Assembly: GCA_958496175.1 (NCBI GenBank)
Contig: OY292277.1
Location: forward strand, 42,853,050-42,917,049
Origin: Sisyra terminalis
Lineage: Eukaryota > Arthropoda > Insecta > Neuroptera > Sisyridae
DNA: 64,000 nt
Reading direction: 5' to 3'
Shown here: piece by piece, positions 22,866-34,300 of the stretch
Layout of the letters: every line of letters starts with the position of its first letter
Numbering within the stretch: the stretch's first letter is position 1
The notes under the pieces: model-generated
The model's input: only the letters and a program-made list of their open reading frames with translations
Told to the model about the DNA's origin: nothing
Database searches by the model: none
Made by a program: the position numbers and the translations under genes

Positions 22866-24941
22866 TTAAATTGGTAATGTAGGACTGCTTGATGAGACCG
22901 AACTCGAGAATATTTTTGTGATAAATTTCAGTCCGGTCGCACCACCAGGTACTGCTGATATCGACGTCCACAATAATGTTATTATTTGTGCAACCGCTGC
23001 CAATACCGTTAGTGGAGTGCTTTGTACGTGAAGGGCGAAGTACAGTGTGGCGATCAAAGTACTTCCGTAGCACAATGTCAACCCCAAGCGTGGTCTTGAA
23101 AACATGTGCTTCAAGTGATTTAATGGACCCCATAAAAATGAAAAACTAAAAAAGAAATGGTTAAATTACATTAATGACTCATGATTGTTAAACATTTAAT
23201 TCCTTATTCTTATGGTAATAAAATTATGTTACGTTCTCATAGTTACAAAATGATAATACTTTATGGGTTGTTTTTGCAATGGACTTAAATCTCTTTCAAA
23301 ATAAGCGGCTCAAATAGTCGACGAATATGGAAGATTTATTTTTAGTATAAGTGCTACAAATTTTTTGTTCATAAAGGCATTTATTATTATTTTTAACTGT
23401 TATTTACCGTCGCTTTATACCACGATTAAAGTCTTTAGCGAATCGAGGGTTCATAAAAGTCCATAATCGAGAAATATTGAAAATTTGCTCGATACGAAGA
23501 TTGAACCCAACATCTACCAGCTTCGAAGTGGTCCCCTAGACCAGTAGGCTAAAGACATTTATTAATTTGCTCAATAATGTATTGCGAATATATTATTGAC
23601 GAAGATTTATAATACATAGTATAGGTGGTTATATGAATTAAGGCACGGATTTATACTTTTTAGACTGATTGGGCCTTACGATGTCAAAGAAGCGGAAAAT
23701 TTTTCAAACCTATGTTTCACTGTAATATTTTAGGATTCCTGTACAGACCATATAATAAACAGCTTAAAGGTCAAAATTTATTGACTTTATTACGTCATAA
23801 CGTTAGCAGTGACAAATTTTCATGACGCTTTTTGGTCGTATGCAATGAATACATATGCAACTGTCATTCGATACTGTGGCAAGACTACGATTCTTCCGGC
23901 GCCACGATGTTTTGACGGATTTTTCAAGATTTTCATGAAAAAAAAGGTAAATGTTTACAACCGTAGCTCCGCCAACTATTTTTGTGCTAAAAAAACTATA
24001 TACAAGGATTCCAGTGGCGAAGTCCCGGTAAAGGTTGGGGAGCACCGCTTATATCTGTTTATATTGCATTTTCGATTTTGTTTATAATTTAATTCGCGAG
24101 TCAGTCAGGCCAAAATTAAATAAACATCTCATTTCTTTCTTTTTTTGAAGGTCCTCCAACCCCCACCGGGGCTTCGCCCCTGGACCCCTTATTTATGTTT
24201 TTTTTTGCAGAAACAATTGACGGAGCTACGGTTGTAAACATTTACCTTTTCTTTTCATAAAAATCTTGATAAATCCATCTAAAAAAAGCGAAAAAGATTA
24301 ATTAATTTTTCCATTTTTAGGGGTCAATATTTCGTAAACTAAGCGAGATATCGAAAAATTTTATTCTTCATTTTCGTTTTTTTTTTCGTCGAGATCTATA
24401 AAAATCTGTCAAAACATCGTGGTCCCGGAAGAATCGTAGTATCCCCATGAAATTTATTACCATACTATCACTTATGTTTTTAAGTTTAATTATTTTTAAG
24501 CAGGTTTTATAACAAAAAGATATATTTTTTTATTATTCTACCTAAATATGAAGAATAGGCTTCCCAACGTGAAGAGTAAAGCGAATTTCCGTGCTTTCAA
24601 CAATAACACTGGAATATAAATTGCCGATAAGGAAAAGCAAATGATACCCATTCCGATACATAGTACGAATCCTGTTATTCGTTGCACCCGTGTCTAGAAT
24701 AAAGATCAAAGTTTAATATGAAAAGAATTTTATGACTGATAAGAAATCGTACCAACGATGGACAACAGTCTTGTCGTGGTTCTTGAAACCAACTCGGATC
24801 GTTGGCATTGGAATTTTGGCCACGACTAAACCACTTTTTCACGTTGACATTTTCGAATGACGGGATTTGAACGGGGAATGACTTTTTCGTGTCGCTTTGC
24901 AATAGCAAATATTCGTCCAGTTCTTTTTTTAAGTCCACCAT
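22866..24941 (-). CDS. SFT2-family vesicle transport protein
   Basis: Three exons on the minus strand: 24941-24753, 24693-24542 and 23145-22866. They join in frame to 206 residues, the size of animal SFT2D proteins. The N-terminus is hydrophilic (it starts MVDLKKELDEYLLLQSDTKK). Then come TRVQRITGF, a first membrane segment, PVLLLKARKFALLFTLGSLF, FLWGPLNHLKHMFS, two further membrane segments around TLIATLYFALHV and LTVLAAVAQIITLLW, and the end VPGGATGLKFITKIFSS. KARKFA, the FLWGP loop and the PGG-TG-FITK end mark the SFT2 (Got1/SFT2) family, tetraspanning Golgi proteins needed for endosome-to-Golgi and ER-Golgi traffic. The PGG-FITK end resembles SFT2D3 most, but the subtype is not settled. 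It is convergent with Swip-1 and divergent from Clic. Intron 2 holds a SINE and a foldback element. Confidence 0.9.
23387..23555 (-). mobile_element. tRNA-derived SINE, copy 2
   Basis: It is bounded by a perfect 9-bp target duplication CATTTATTA (23378-23386 and 23556-23564). The minus strand has A-box-like TAGCCTACTGGTCTAGG and B-box-like GGGTTCAATCTTC, the layout of a pol III promoter. It matches copy 1 along its length. It lies in an intron of the SFT2 gene, in the same sense as the gene. Confidence 0.82.
23855..24447. mobile_element. Foldback element in the SFT2 intron
   Basis: The left arm (about 23855-23980) is the reverse complement of the right arm (about 24210-24283 plus 24397-24447). 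Landmarks are AACCGTAGCTCCG against CGGAGCTACGGTT, GTAAATGTTTAC against GTAAACATTTAC, and GACTACGATTCTTCC against GGAAGAATCGTAG. About 110 bp of extra sequence interrupts the right arm. The loop holds a short G+C-rich patch at about 24152-24188. Confidence 0.75.
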
Positions 24942-25341
24942 TGTTTTTCGGATTTCCGTACGTATTTTTGTTGGGAATTGATTGGTTAATAGTTTGTTAT
25001 TAAGTAGTAAAGTTACATAATTGAATGTATCACAGTTGAAATGAATGATTAGTGTAGATAATTAAATTAAGGTGTTTGTTGGTCTTTATGTCACAAAAGT
25101 ATTTAAAAACAACTGTCAATATGTGTTGAAAGGAGGTAAGTCGGTAAGGTAGGAATCGGGCTAGTTGGAGATGTGGCCGCTAGGGGAGATTTCTCCCATC
25201 CTCAGGAATCTTCACACTTTTTGATTTGCTCACTCGCTCACACGCTTGTTCAGTCATTGTATCTGTCTGTTTTCTATCGAACACATTTGACTTTTTTCCG
25301 TTTGGTTTTGGTTACATTATATTTGGTTAAAGACGTAAAAA
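24942..25341. promoter_or_regulatory. Shared 5' region of SFT2 (-) and Clic (+)
   Basis: Only 400 bp separates the two opposing start codons, so both core promoters and 5' UTRs must fit here unless untranslated exons lie elsewhere. On the Clic side TCAGTC at 25250-25255 matches the insect initiator; 28 bases downstream of its A is GAACA, a weak match to the DPE. The DNA at 25130-25260 is richer in G and C than the surroundings. No clear TATA box is seen. The motif assignments are inference. Confidence 0.5.
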
Positions 25342-28300
25342 ATGGCAGACGAAACTCACGAAAATGGAACAAATGGAGCTGAAGTGCCTGAAATAGAACT
25401 TATCATAAAGGTAACATTTACTTTTGCTTTTAAACTTTGGTAATTTTGCTCTGGGCGTGCCATTGCACGAACAACGTTCAAAATCATTCGAGAACTTCAC
25501 ATTATTTTGTCTTGTGACTTTTCCTTGGCTGCTTACCATCCGCCGCATAACTTTCGATTCAACCAAATGCAATCTTTCATATATTTTTTCCAAATTTTCA
25601 TTATTTATTTCATGGATTTTTCATCGTTTTTACTCAACTAATTGAACATTGCTCTTTCATAGCTAACGTGACCTTCATGTGTAATACAGAAAGATGCATA
25701 TGTTCACCAATCCTACATTCAACACACAATTCAAATGTGTGGGTAGAAAGTCGGGAATCTCACCTTAAAAACCTCAAAAAACCTCTGTACCTTTTTCAAA
25801 ATTCTCCCCCTCATACGCCAATCTTTACCTCACCATCATCTGAAAACCACTAAACCCGAACGGCTAAATTCCATCACATAAAAAAAAATCAAAAGTCAGC
25901 TGTTCAAACTCACCCCATTTCCACTTCGAGGGTGAATTCACAATTATGTTTTTTGCCCACAACTTTATAAATAACTCATTTTTATTTACTCTTAATAAAT
26001 TGTTATTGCCATAATTTAATTGGCTTAAGTGATCAAACATAATTAAAAGTGTCTAACATAAACACTTTCTTCGATTTTTTCTTTTTAAAACTTTGCTTAT
26101 ATGATTAATATTGCCTGATAATGTTCAAATGTTAATCCATTTATGTAATTAGCTATCAAAACTCTCGTTATCATCGAATACTTATAGTTAATTCATTGTA
26201 ATAATATACTTTAATAAATACTCTATAATACATATATTTTTTTTGAAGGACTTTTTGAAAATAAAAATTTTCTAAGAAAGAAGTCGGCTTAAGAATTGCT
26301 TGTCCAATGTATAAAGTTGAACTCGGTTGAATTAGTTATTAATTACTTAAGTTGAATCCATTCAACCTGTGAATTCAACATTACAAGTTATTAAATAAGA
26401 AGACAATTCAGGTTGTTCAAGATCGGTTTTTTTTTATTTAATATTTTTTAATATTCAAATTAGCTACGTTTCGTGACGTATCGTAACTTCATCAGGCTTC
26501 TTGAATCACAAAAACTATAAAAACATTTTTTTTTTGAATTTAAATTGAAACTTATATTTTTTGTGAATCAAGAAGCCTGATGAAGTTACGATAATAGCTA
26601 ATTTGAATATTAAAAAATATTAAATAAAACAACCGATCTTAAACAACCTGAATTGTCTTCTTATTTAATAAAAAGCTGAGATCTATTACAAGTTATATTA
26701 AAGAAGCAATTTAAGAAATTGTATATGGAAAATTCTCATCAAAATCCGATATTAGGTAGAAAAAATTTTATAAAAAAAAATGTATGTGTACTTATGTACG
26801 TGCGTAGTTATACTTCTTTGGTATAAAAGATGTTTTCAATCTACTGTCGTAGCCTCTTCCGGTAGTGTCTAAATTGACATAAGTTATAAGTGATTTGTGA
26901 TAACTAAAATATGGTACGATTATAAACACAATTTGCTTTTAATATCAAAATATATAATACGTAAACGTATGCGTTGTGGCAAAGACAAGAAAAAATATAG
27001 TTATAAACACATTCACGTGAGTGGAATACAAATATAATAATTATTGTCTCAAATTTTAACGACTATCATGTTGTTAGTTTCAACTGTTATTTCGATGTAG
27101 GGCTGTGAATATTTCACAGAAAGTTACTGGTTTTCAAATAAAAGATTAAATTGGCCATAATATGGTTTTTATAGGCCATACCGTCATTGAATTGTGCCTG
27201 TTATTGTTTGATAGAAAGCGACAAGTTTGTAAAGTGTTATTTGTTGTCCTGCACCGTTAAAACGAACTACTTGTATCTTTACATTGTACTTAAGGCAATA
27301 ATTTTCACTTAAGTCAATGTGAACGATGTTCTCATCTTTAAACAGGAAAAAATGGGGAATTTACGGATTAAATAAGCAATTAAATAAGCAAGAAATTAAA
27401 AAAATCAAGTTCGACTAGATAAAAACATTCACCGATAAAAATGTTAACAATGTATCTAAATTTAGAATGAACAATTTGATATATATAACTTTAATGGAAG
27501 CCCGCAGAGTTAGGATGCATTTCCGAAATGGCCCGCTATATCATTTGGGTTGGCCACCCTTGATTTAAAATATGCTGCTTTTATTGATATCTTAAAAAAT
27601 AACATAGATATTTTATAAAAGGGTTTAATTTATAATCAATTAATGGGTGTCCGTTTAATTATTTTAGTCGGTCTTCTTCTGAATGCTACTTTCATTATTA
27701 AAACGTAAATACTAAAAGGTACTCTTTTTTCTGAAGAAATATTAGTTGAATTTAATTACAAAGTTTCTATCAAATCAAGAAAGCTGTCTTTAAATTGGAA
27801 CCAAAAGTAGAACCAGAATTAAATATTGATACATCTATTTAGATTAGACTTGTTTGTGACCTTTATACTGTTTTTTCTTTTGGTGTAACACTAAGAAGTA
27901 CCTGAAAACAAAATATTATCGAAATCGATAAACCTGTTCTTGAATCGAACGATAGAATTCAGGTAGACAAATATTTATGTTCATTTTTATCGACCTTTGT
28001 TCCATAATGATCAATATTGTGAACGAAGCCGGTTACATTCCAAACTGTTGTGGAATCCTACCTGCTCAACTGATGATATGAAATAATATAGTAATGCTTG
28101 AACGCCAAAATGTGTTTATAAATGCAGGGTCAAAGGTGTTATTTATGGATTGGGAAACAGTTGTAAATGTAAATACAATTGACAACAAATAATAAATATC
28201 TCAAACTGGTTCCAAAATCCTGAATTATTTATTTATATCTGCCATTCTCTCGTATTCATTTTTGCCTTCAAGCTTTTACTATGTTATTCCGTATCATCAG

Positions 28301-31300
28301 TTGAAAGTTGGATTACCATATTTGCATTCCATACTAGCTAATGAGTAAACTGATTTTCCATTTAACGTGTGGAATCTATACTGGCAAAAGCCATAACAAA
28401 ATTGAAAAGTATTTTAATTTTATCCCTTACTAGCTGATGCTCGCAACTTCGTTTGCGTGACGAAGTATGATAGTATTATTTTCTTTTAAAATTTGCATAT
28501 ATAAGATCAATAAATTTCTCATCATATTTCTTATAAATTAAAATAAATCGTACACAAATTTACACGCACTGCATTGTAATACTTTACAAATGCAGAATAA
28601 AATGTTAAAATGACGCCCACTTATAACACTACCAAAATATGAATTAATTAAATAATTATTTTCACACATAAATTCAATAAATAAGAATGTTAAAATCAAA
28701 CTATACGGTTACTATCAAGCGTTTTTGAAAAAAAATTAAACCATCAATGACTACAATTAGTATATAGGCAAGTATGTGTAAAAATTGCTGAAGATGCTGA
28801 GGGACACTCTAATCTCCTAGAGGTATAAAATATACTTTACGTCCGACTCTCATGCCTTCCGAATATATATAAAAAAATTCATGAAAATCGGTCAAGCCAT
28901 TTCGAAGGAGTTTGATTACAAGCACTATGACGTATTATATTACGTCACAACTAAATAATATAGTTGAAAAATCTTTAATAAAATAGAATGATGCAGATTA
29001 CACCAAAGGTCAACTACTCAGGATTTTTAAGTCTCAAAATTTTTCTTAAAAACCTTTGTACGTTAATTACATAACTTTTTCTTAAATGGTTACTGTAGAA
29101 GGTAAATTAATTGTTTTACAACACTAACGTGGATGCTAATGGTGAGATAAAAATTAGAAAATTTGAGAAATACAAAGATTGTTTAATGTGAGTTTCAACA
29201 ATGTGAAAGGAGCAAGGGTCGTGAATGTGTTAAGAAAGTGAGATTTTAATCTAAGAATTTTTATCGTTCATTTTTTAATACAAGTACCTACATATTAATA
29301 AGCCAATATATTGATTGTTTTTGATTTCCAATTTAAGGATCTTCCCTTTTTTGTGGAAGCAATTACATATTAAGAAAGAAATATAGAAAGTATTTTATAT
29401 GCAAGATTTAACACTTCTAACACCAATTTGTTGCACTTAAACACGAAAAGTACCAAGGAATTTATTTTGTAATACTTTTATTGTTATTCTTGTTAACCTA
29501 CTCATTCTGAAAATGATAGATAGCAGATAAGTAGTATTGTAGTAATTGACATGGATACTCTTAAAATTTAAGTGCACTGAGTCATTATTGCTAATTAAAA
29601 ACATGATATCTTAGTACTATACATATAATTTCTCTTATTTTTATTAGAATAATTGCTTTGATAAGCTTTAAATTTGAGTCATAATGTAAATTAAGGATTA
29701 CAAATTAAATTTTTAAGTGGGAATCTATCATTTTTTAATGAACACCAATTGGCTGTATACTAGGGTGATTTTTTTTTTGACTTTTTTTGGTCCCATCGTG
29801 AAATTTTGTTGGAAATACCAAAAAAAAAGTTCCCTGAAAGTTTGAGCCCTTAATATTAATTTTAAGTCCTCGACCAGACGTGTAAAGATTTCCCATTGAA
29901 AATACACGGAAACTCTGATTTTTTATTTTTAAATTTCTATATCTCAGCGGCATTTCATGGGATTGCTTTTAACCGAAGATGGTTTTTTCTCAGAATTAAA
30001 CGCTCTACAAAAGTGCCCATTGCGACAAAGTCGTAACTCACACCGGTGAGGTAGTACGGGCCACTGAACCTGATTTTTCCATAAAATTCAAGGCTTAATA
30101 TCTCGTTTAATATTGATCTTCGCGATTTGGTCTACACAACTTTTTTGTAGGAAATCAAATTCTCTACAAGTTTTTCATTTATAATTTTTCCGTAGCTCTT
30201 GTTATTTACGAGATAAATGCAAAAAAAACGCGAATTTTATGGAAAAATAAGGTTCAGTGGCCCGTACTACCTCACCGGTGTGAGTTACGACTTTGTCGCA
30301 ATGGGCACTTTTGTAATGCGTTTAATTCTGAGAAAAAACCATCTACGGTAAAAGCGATCCCATGAAATGCCGCTGAGATATAGAAATTTAAAAATAAAAA
30401 ATCAGAGTTTCCGTGTATTTTCAATGGGAAATCTTTACACGTCTTGGTCGAGGACTTAAAATTAATATTAAGGGCTCAAACTTTCAGAGAATTTTTTTTC
30501 GGTATTTCCAACAAAATTTCACGATGGGACCAAAAAAAAAGCCAAAAAAAATGACCCTACTGTATACAGATAACCAGCTTAATGGGTGTCATAAGTCATA
30601 TGGCTAGTTACCTGAATAAATGGTCAAGGGATCTTAGAAAGTTCAACTGAAATCTATCATATGATAAAACAATGTGCTGTAATAGTTCATTAAAGCTTAA
30701 AAAGCTTGATGATTTTTTCTACTTGACATTAGAATTAGTTTACCGCATAATTAAATTCTTCCCCTAAGCGTCGCCTTTTCCTGACAAGGTTCTTTAAATC
30801 TATTCCTCCTTTGTAATAATTCCATTGTTTCAATCAACTTTCTTCCTTTGTCGTAGGATCGATATTATTAAGCATAAATTCTTTTCCTCTCTGAAGACGA
30901 CCTTATCTAAATTAATGCTAAACTATCAAATTATTTGCTGTCCACGTCTTGAAATTATTAATTACATTCCTAAATTTGCTGGAATTCCTCCCATTTAGAT
31001 TATTATGTTAGATTAGGTATATGTACTTGGGTGTCTCTGATTACATATACCATTTGTTTAAAACTTTACAAATTAGAGTTAAAAAAACATTATAAAAATA
31101 ATATACAGATACGTTATAAAATGGTTATAAGGGAAACTTACTACTTCGCCTGCTGGACATAATCATTTTTTTAACTGAAAATTGTTTTTATAATATCTTG
31201 TAGCTATGAACCTGTAGTTGTACAGAGTAAATAATAGAGCATTGGATTATTGGATGCAACAAAAATTTAACCAGTGGTTCTCAAGTTATTAAACCACTAA

Positions 31301-34300
31301 TAGACAAATATGCGGAGAAGATTTGGCTTAAAAGGCCAAGAAAATGGCTTAAATATAACCGCTTATATAAAACTAGCTGGTTTCAATTTGTTTTCTTATG
31401 TTTTAAAGGGATTAATTTTGGAATGTAGATTTATTTATCTTTGCTATAATCAATTAGTATATCATTTTTCCGGAGTTAAATTTCATACATTTGCAATCAA
31501 AAACTGATACTATATATACTGCATATTATTTAAATATACTTATTTTATTGGAAACTCTGTTATTGGATTAATTATTCCAAAATTACTAGAAATATTTCGT
31601 TACGATGGTGCAATGTTTAATTAAAGAGAAAAATATGTTCATTATTGTAAAATGCTTATTCATTAGCAATTGTGGTTATTATTTACTTTCAATGCGGTTT
31701 ATTTATCGTTTAATGCCATTTCAATTAATAATTAATTATTTCCAACAATAACAAAATAATTTTATAAAAAAAAAATGTTTTTATGATTTACCATTTTTAA
31801 TAATGAGTAAAGTTATTTGTGGAAACTTAGATTTGGTATACCTATACTATAGGTACTACTTTATAGGTTTATTTTTCTTCAATTTTCCGTCATTGATTCT
31901 TTGTTGTAAATTGTTCAAATTTTTTTACAATGTACATAAAAATGTAAATTAATAAACAAAGTTGTTGCGAAAAATTGCTATAAGTAAACGGTTGAATATT
32001 ATTTATAGTTTATCCTTCATGAATCATGAAAATTTATTATTTCAAGTAGCGAACCTCTTTAGAAGAAATTACCAATGACTTTCAAGGAAAAACCCAACAC
32101 CAAATATGGGACAAGAACGTTTAAAAGTTTATTGACAAAAACTAAAGAATTTTTGTACCTAGTAGGTAGATGTAGATAGATCTTTAATTTTTCAAAAGTA
32201 TAAAAGTTTTTGGATAATTCATTAATTTTTCTTAAATTATCAGTTTAAATATTGTGATTTTTTAGTATAAACTTTAATTTTTTGACTACAAAATTTCCTG
32301 GATATTGATTTCCAACCAAAATCCATTAAATTGTTGCTCATGATTTTGACCATACCAAAGGACTATTTAATGTTTTTAACGCATTCATTTGTCCTTTTTA
32401 CATATGCTCAATATTTGAATTGGGTAACATTTTCTGGTTCTTCGACTTGAATTTGTTATGACCAGGGTTTTCATCACATGAATTTCGACTTTTCATAAGT
32501 TTTACCGATGCTAACTAAAGAGTCCATCGTCATTTGAAGTTCCTTATTGTCTAGCAAATTTGATAACTATTGACTCATCTACTCATGAAAAAGTCTGATT
32601 TTTTCGGGAGTTTCGTTTGTAAACTATTTCTAGCGTAAATTCAAAATATAGAATAGAGATATACAATAGAATATAGCATAGATTATAGTTAAGCATAGAA
32701 AGTTGGACGAAATATTTTCCATTTTCAGAAGCAAATAATAGCTTAGAAACCTTTGCATGATTTTGGTATTAATTGACGTGGAATATTTCAAAAAATGCAA
32801 ACTATTTTTTTCAAAAAAAAAAGTTAATTTCTATGAAAAGAGCCTTCATGAATTAATTGCGATACTCAGTGTTAAACAGTTCATAATTACACAACTTTAT
32901 GATATGTTTTTACTTCGTTAATAAGCCCCAAATCGAATCGAAATTTTACAAAGAAATGGCTGAAATAGTTAACTATCTACAATATTAATTTCAATTTTTT
33001 CTCATAACTTGTAATTATCATCTAAACAACCTTAAAATGAGACGCCACCAGTAGTATGTTTGCAGTACTAATTTAAACCAAAACTACTTACTTTATGTAA
33101 GGTAACGTAAGTTAGTAAACCATACACTCTTGTGGCGGCGCCACATGTTGACTCATTTTGCATTGTGTAAAAGATTGTGCTTCTACTGCAAGGTTTATAA
33201 AATACACAGGTGGCCTCATGCGCTACGTGACGTATCCAGAAGAAATTCGTACATATCTTCAGACTTCATATTTTTTTTCTAATGGGACAACCTGTGTAAT
33301 TTATAAACCTTGCTTCTACTGAACCTCAAATTGATGCATTTTTCAACATTTCGTTCGGACTTTGCATCTATACTGTGTAATTATTAGCCCCATTTCATAT
33401 CAAGGACTGCTAGATAGTAAAACCATTTAATCCATATATTATACGTTTAGTAGACATTAAACGCCTATATTTGGCATAATTGATTCGACTAATTTATTTT
33501 TTTTGGTATGGAAAAAGTTTTACGTTGAGATCATGTTATATAGGGAATAGTCAAAAATCACCATTTACCTAATATAAAGGATCAATGATAATCACGTAAT
33601 ATTGACTACCGTTTTGTGATCATTGGCTTCCTGTAATAACAAAAAGATCATCAGTTATTGGTGTGCAACATGTATTTAAATACAATTAAAGCAGGCCATT
33701 CACGCTCCGACTTGCAGTCCAACTAGTCGGATTACTAATTGGATCGCCTAAATCATGGGTCGGCAACCTTTTGTTGTAAAAGGGCCAAATATTTTTCATG
33801 GGGATCAGTGCCGGCCGCACTTGCAGTAGATATACCTACAATATTTATGTACAAATATTTTAGTTTTAAAAATAAAACGCTAAGTGTATATTTTAACGAC
33901 ATTTATTGTAGTTAATAAAATCAATGAGATTTTTGTGATTGCATTTGACTTGCAAGTTTTTTTATATCAGCTTGCATTTTTGAAGTAGAGACACGTAGTA
34001 TTGCGTCTAAATGTGAATTCGATAACCGAGAACAGTGTTTGTTTTTTCGATAATTCAGAATTGAAAAAGTTGGCTCTCAAATATATGTACTATCAAACAT
34101 AGTAATTATTTGGTGAACAAACCTTTTTAAATCCTTGTAGTTTTCAGATGGCAAACTCCCATAGAAATCCACCAAGTTAGTTTTTTCCTTAAAAGCCATT
34201 TTAAGTGTGTTATCACTTTGCAAATCGCTTGGTACATTACCGATATCTACTGCAAAGGGGTTTTCGAAAATGTCCGTCATGTGTGTTGCGGCGAGAATCT

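Noticed and set aside
22831..23133. 100-codon minus-strand frame overlapping SFT2 exon 3
   Set aside because: Out of frame with the SFT2 protein; the correct frame is the one that splices to exons 1 and 2 and has the membrane segments.
29735..30607. Near-identical frames of 72 and 64 codons on opposite strands
   Set aside because: Products of the foldback arms, not genes.
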